Shown piece by piece: positions 6,265 through 6,484 of a stretch of DNA of 6,484 bases. The stretch's first letter is position 1; each line of letters opens with the position of its first letter. The notes below the pieces were generated by a model. It did not search any database and was not told the origin of the DNA. It saw nothing but the letters and a program-made list of their open reading frames with translations. A program made the translations under genes and the position numbers. This stretch comes from Chitinophagales bacterium (GTDB lineage Bacteria; Bacteroidota; Bacteroidia; Chitinophagales; BACL12): contig JACMJP010000364.1 of the NCBI GenBank assembly GCA_014380545.1, forward strand, positions 1-6,484, read 5' to 3'.

Positions 6265-6283
6265 CAGAATTCGATAAGCGGAA
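6250..6283 (+). repeat. 11-bp perfect direct repeat at the nadK 3' end
   Basis: GATAAGCGGAA occurs at 6250-6260, covering the last codons of nadK, and again at 6273-6283 in the intergenic gap, with a 12-bp spacer. The second copy is in a different frame from nadK but lies in the open frame that leads into the downstream ORF. It may be a remnant of a small duplication or chance; no function can be assigned. Confidence 0.5.
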
Positions 6284-6302
6284 GTATGAAAATCACCAAA
6301 CT

Positions 6303-6484
6303 ATGTATCAGATAAAGTTTGCTAAGATCGAGGTGCTATTATTTTTACTTAATGTATTATTCACAATTTTTCTAATCAAATTTGGAGACATAAAATCATA
6401 TGGGATTTATCTGATAATAGCTTTTATTATATTTTTTTTCACTCTGTGCTCTTATTACTTAGTTACTTCAAAAAATATTTATTA
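6303..6484 (+). CDS. hypothetical small membrane protein, N-terminal part (cut by window edge)
   Basis: From ATG 6303 the frame is open for 60 codons to the window end, which is notable in such AT-rich DNA. The encoded peptide starts MYQIKFAKIEV and has two hydrophobic segments: about 11-25 (VLLFLLNVLFTIFLI) and about 34-54 (GIYLIIAFIIFFFTLCSYYLV), joined by a short polar turn (KFGDIKSY). This pattern suggests an integral inner-membrane protein with a short cytoplasmic N-terminus. The frame is also open upstream back to 6255 but without another ATG or GTG start. It begins 38 bp after the nadK stop on the same strand, so it could be the last gene of the same transcript; no SD or -7 element was seen. 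I do not recognise the family, and the visible part is too short to assign one. Confidence 0.6.
   Translation, partial: MYQIKFAKIEVLLFLLNVLFTIFLIKFGDIKSYGIYLIIAFIIFFFTLCSYYLVTSKNIY

Noticed and set aside
1..6484. CRISPR arrays, tRNA or rRNA genes, transposases, toxin-antitoxin or defence genes
   Set aside because: No regularly spaced repeats, cloverleaf-like sequences, transposase or nuclease motifs or terminal inverted repeats were seen; nearly all the DNA is accounted for by ordinary genes.

Overview
The window looks like a piece of a Bacteroidota chromosome, probably from the Chitinophagales/Sphingobacteriales/Saprospirales side of the phylum; this placement is inferred. The DNA is AT-rich (roughly two thirds A+T by eye). 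Most genes lack a clear Shine-Dalgarno sequence, and one intergenic gap carries a perfect Bacteroidota -7 element (TAnnTTTG). A GH92 mannosidase typical of glycan-degrading Bacteroidota sits at the left edge. The cluster of alpha/beta hydrolase, CBS protein and NAD kinase is also in keeping with that phylum.

Layout. Bases 1-615 (minus strand) hold the N-terminal 205 codons of a secreted GH92 exo-alpha-mannosidase, cut by the window edge. A 71-bp divergent intergenic region separates it from the plus-strand genes. These run in order: a GatB/YqeY-domain protein (687-1145); a CvpA-family membrane protein (1259-1831); a stand-alone PabA/TrpG glutamine amidotransferase overlapping cvpA by ATGA (1828-2412); an alpha/beta hydrolase (2453-3217); a two-CBS protein with an ACT-like C-terminus (3268-3930); a single-POTRA Omp85/BamA-like outer-membrane barrel starting at GTG (3933-5405); NAD kinase overlapping the barrel gene by 23 bp (5383-6264); and the start of a small two-helix membrane protein running off the right edge (6303-6484).

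How the genes fit together. Spacing of 50, 2, -23 and 38 bp suggests that hydrolase, CBS protein, barrel, nadK and perhaps the last ORF are co-transcribed, with a candidate promoter in the 40-bp gap before the hydrolase. The cvpA-pabA pair is translationally coupled by overlap. The genes mix housekeeping cofactor metabolism (NADP, folate or tryptophan precursor) with envelope functions, and no single pathway ties them together. I see no RNA genes, insertion sequences, CRISPR arrays or phage genes, and no clear evidence of a new defence or mobile system. The points most worth a second look are the minimal Omp85 protein wedged between the CBS gene and nadK, its unusual start and end, and the two truncated edge genes.
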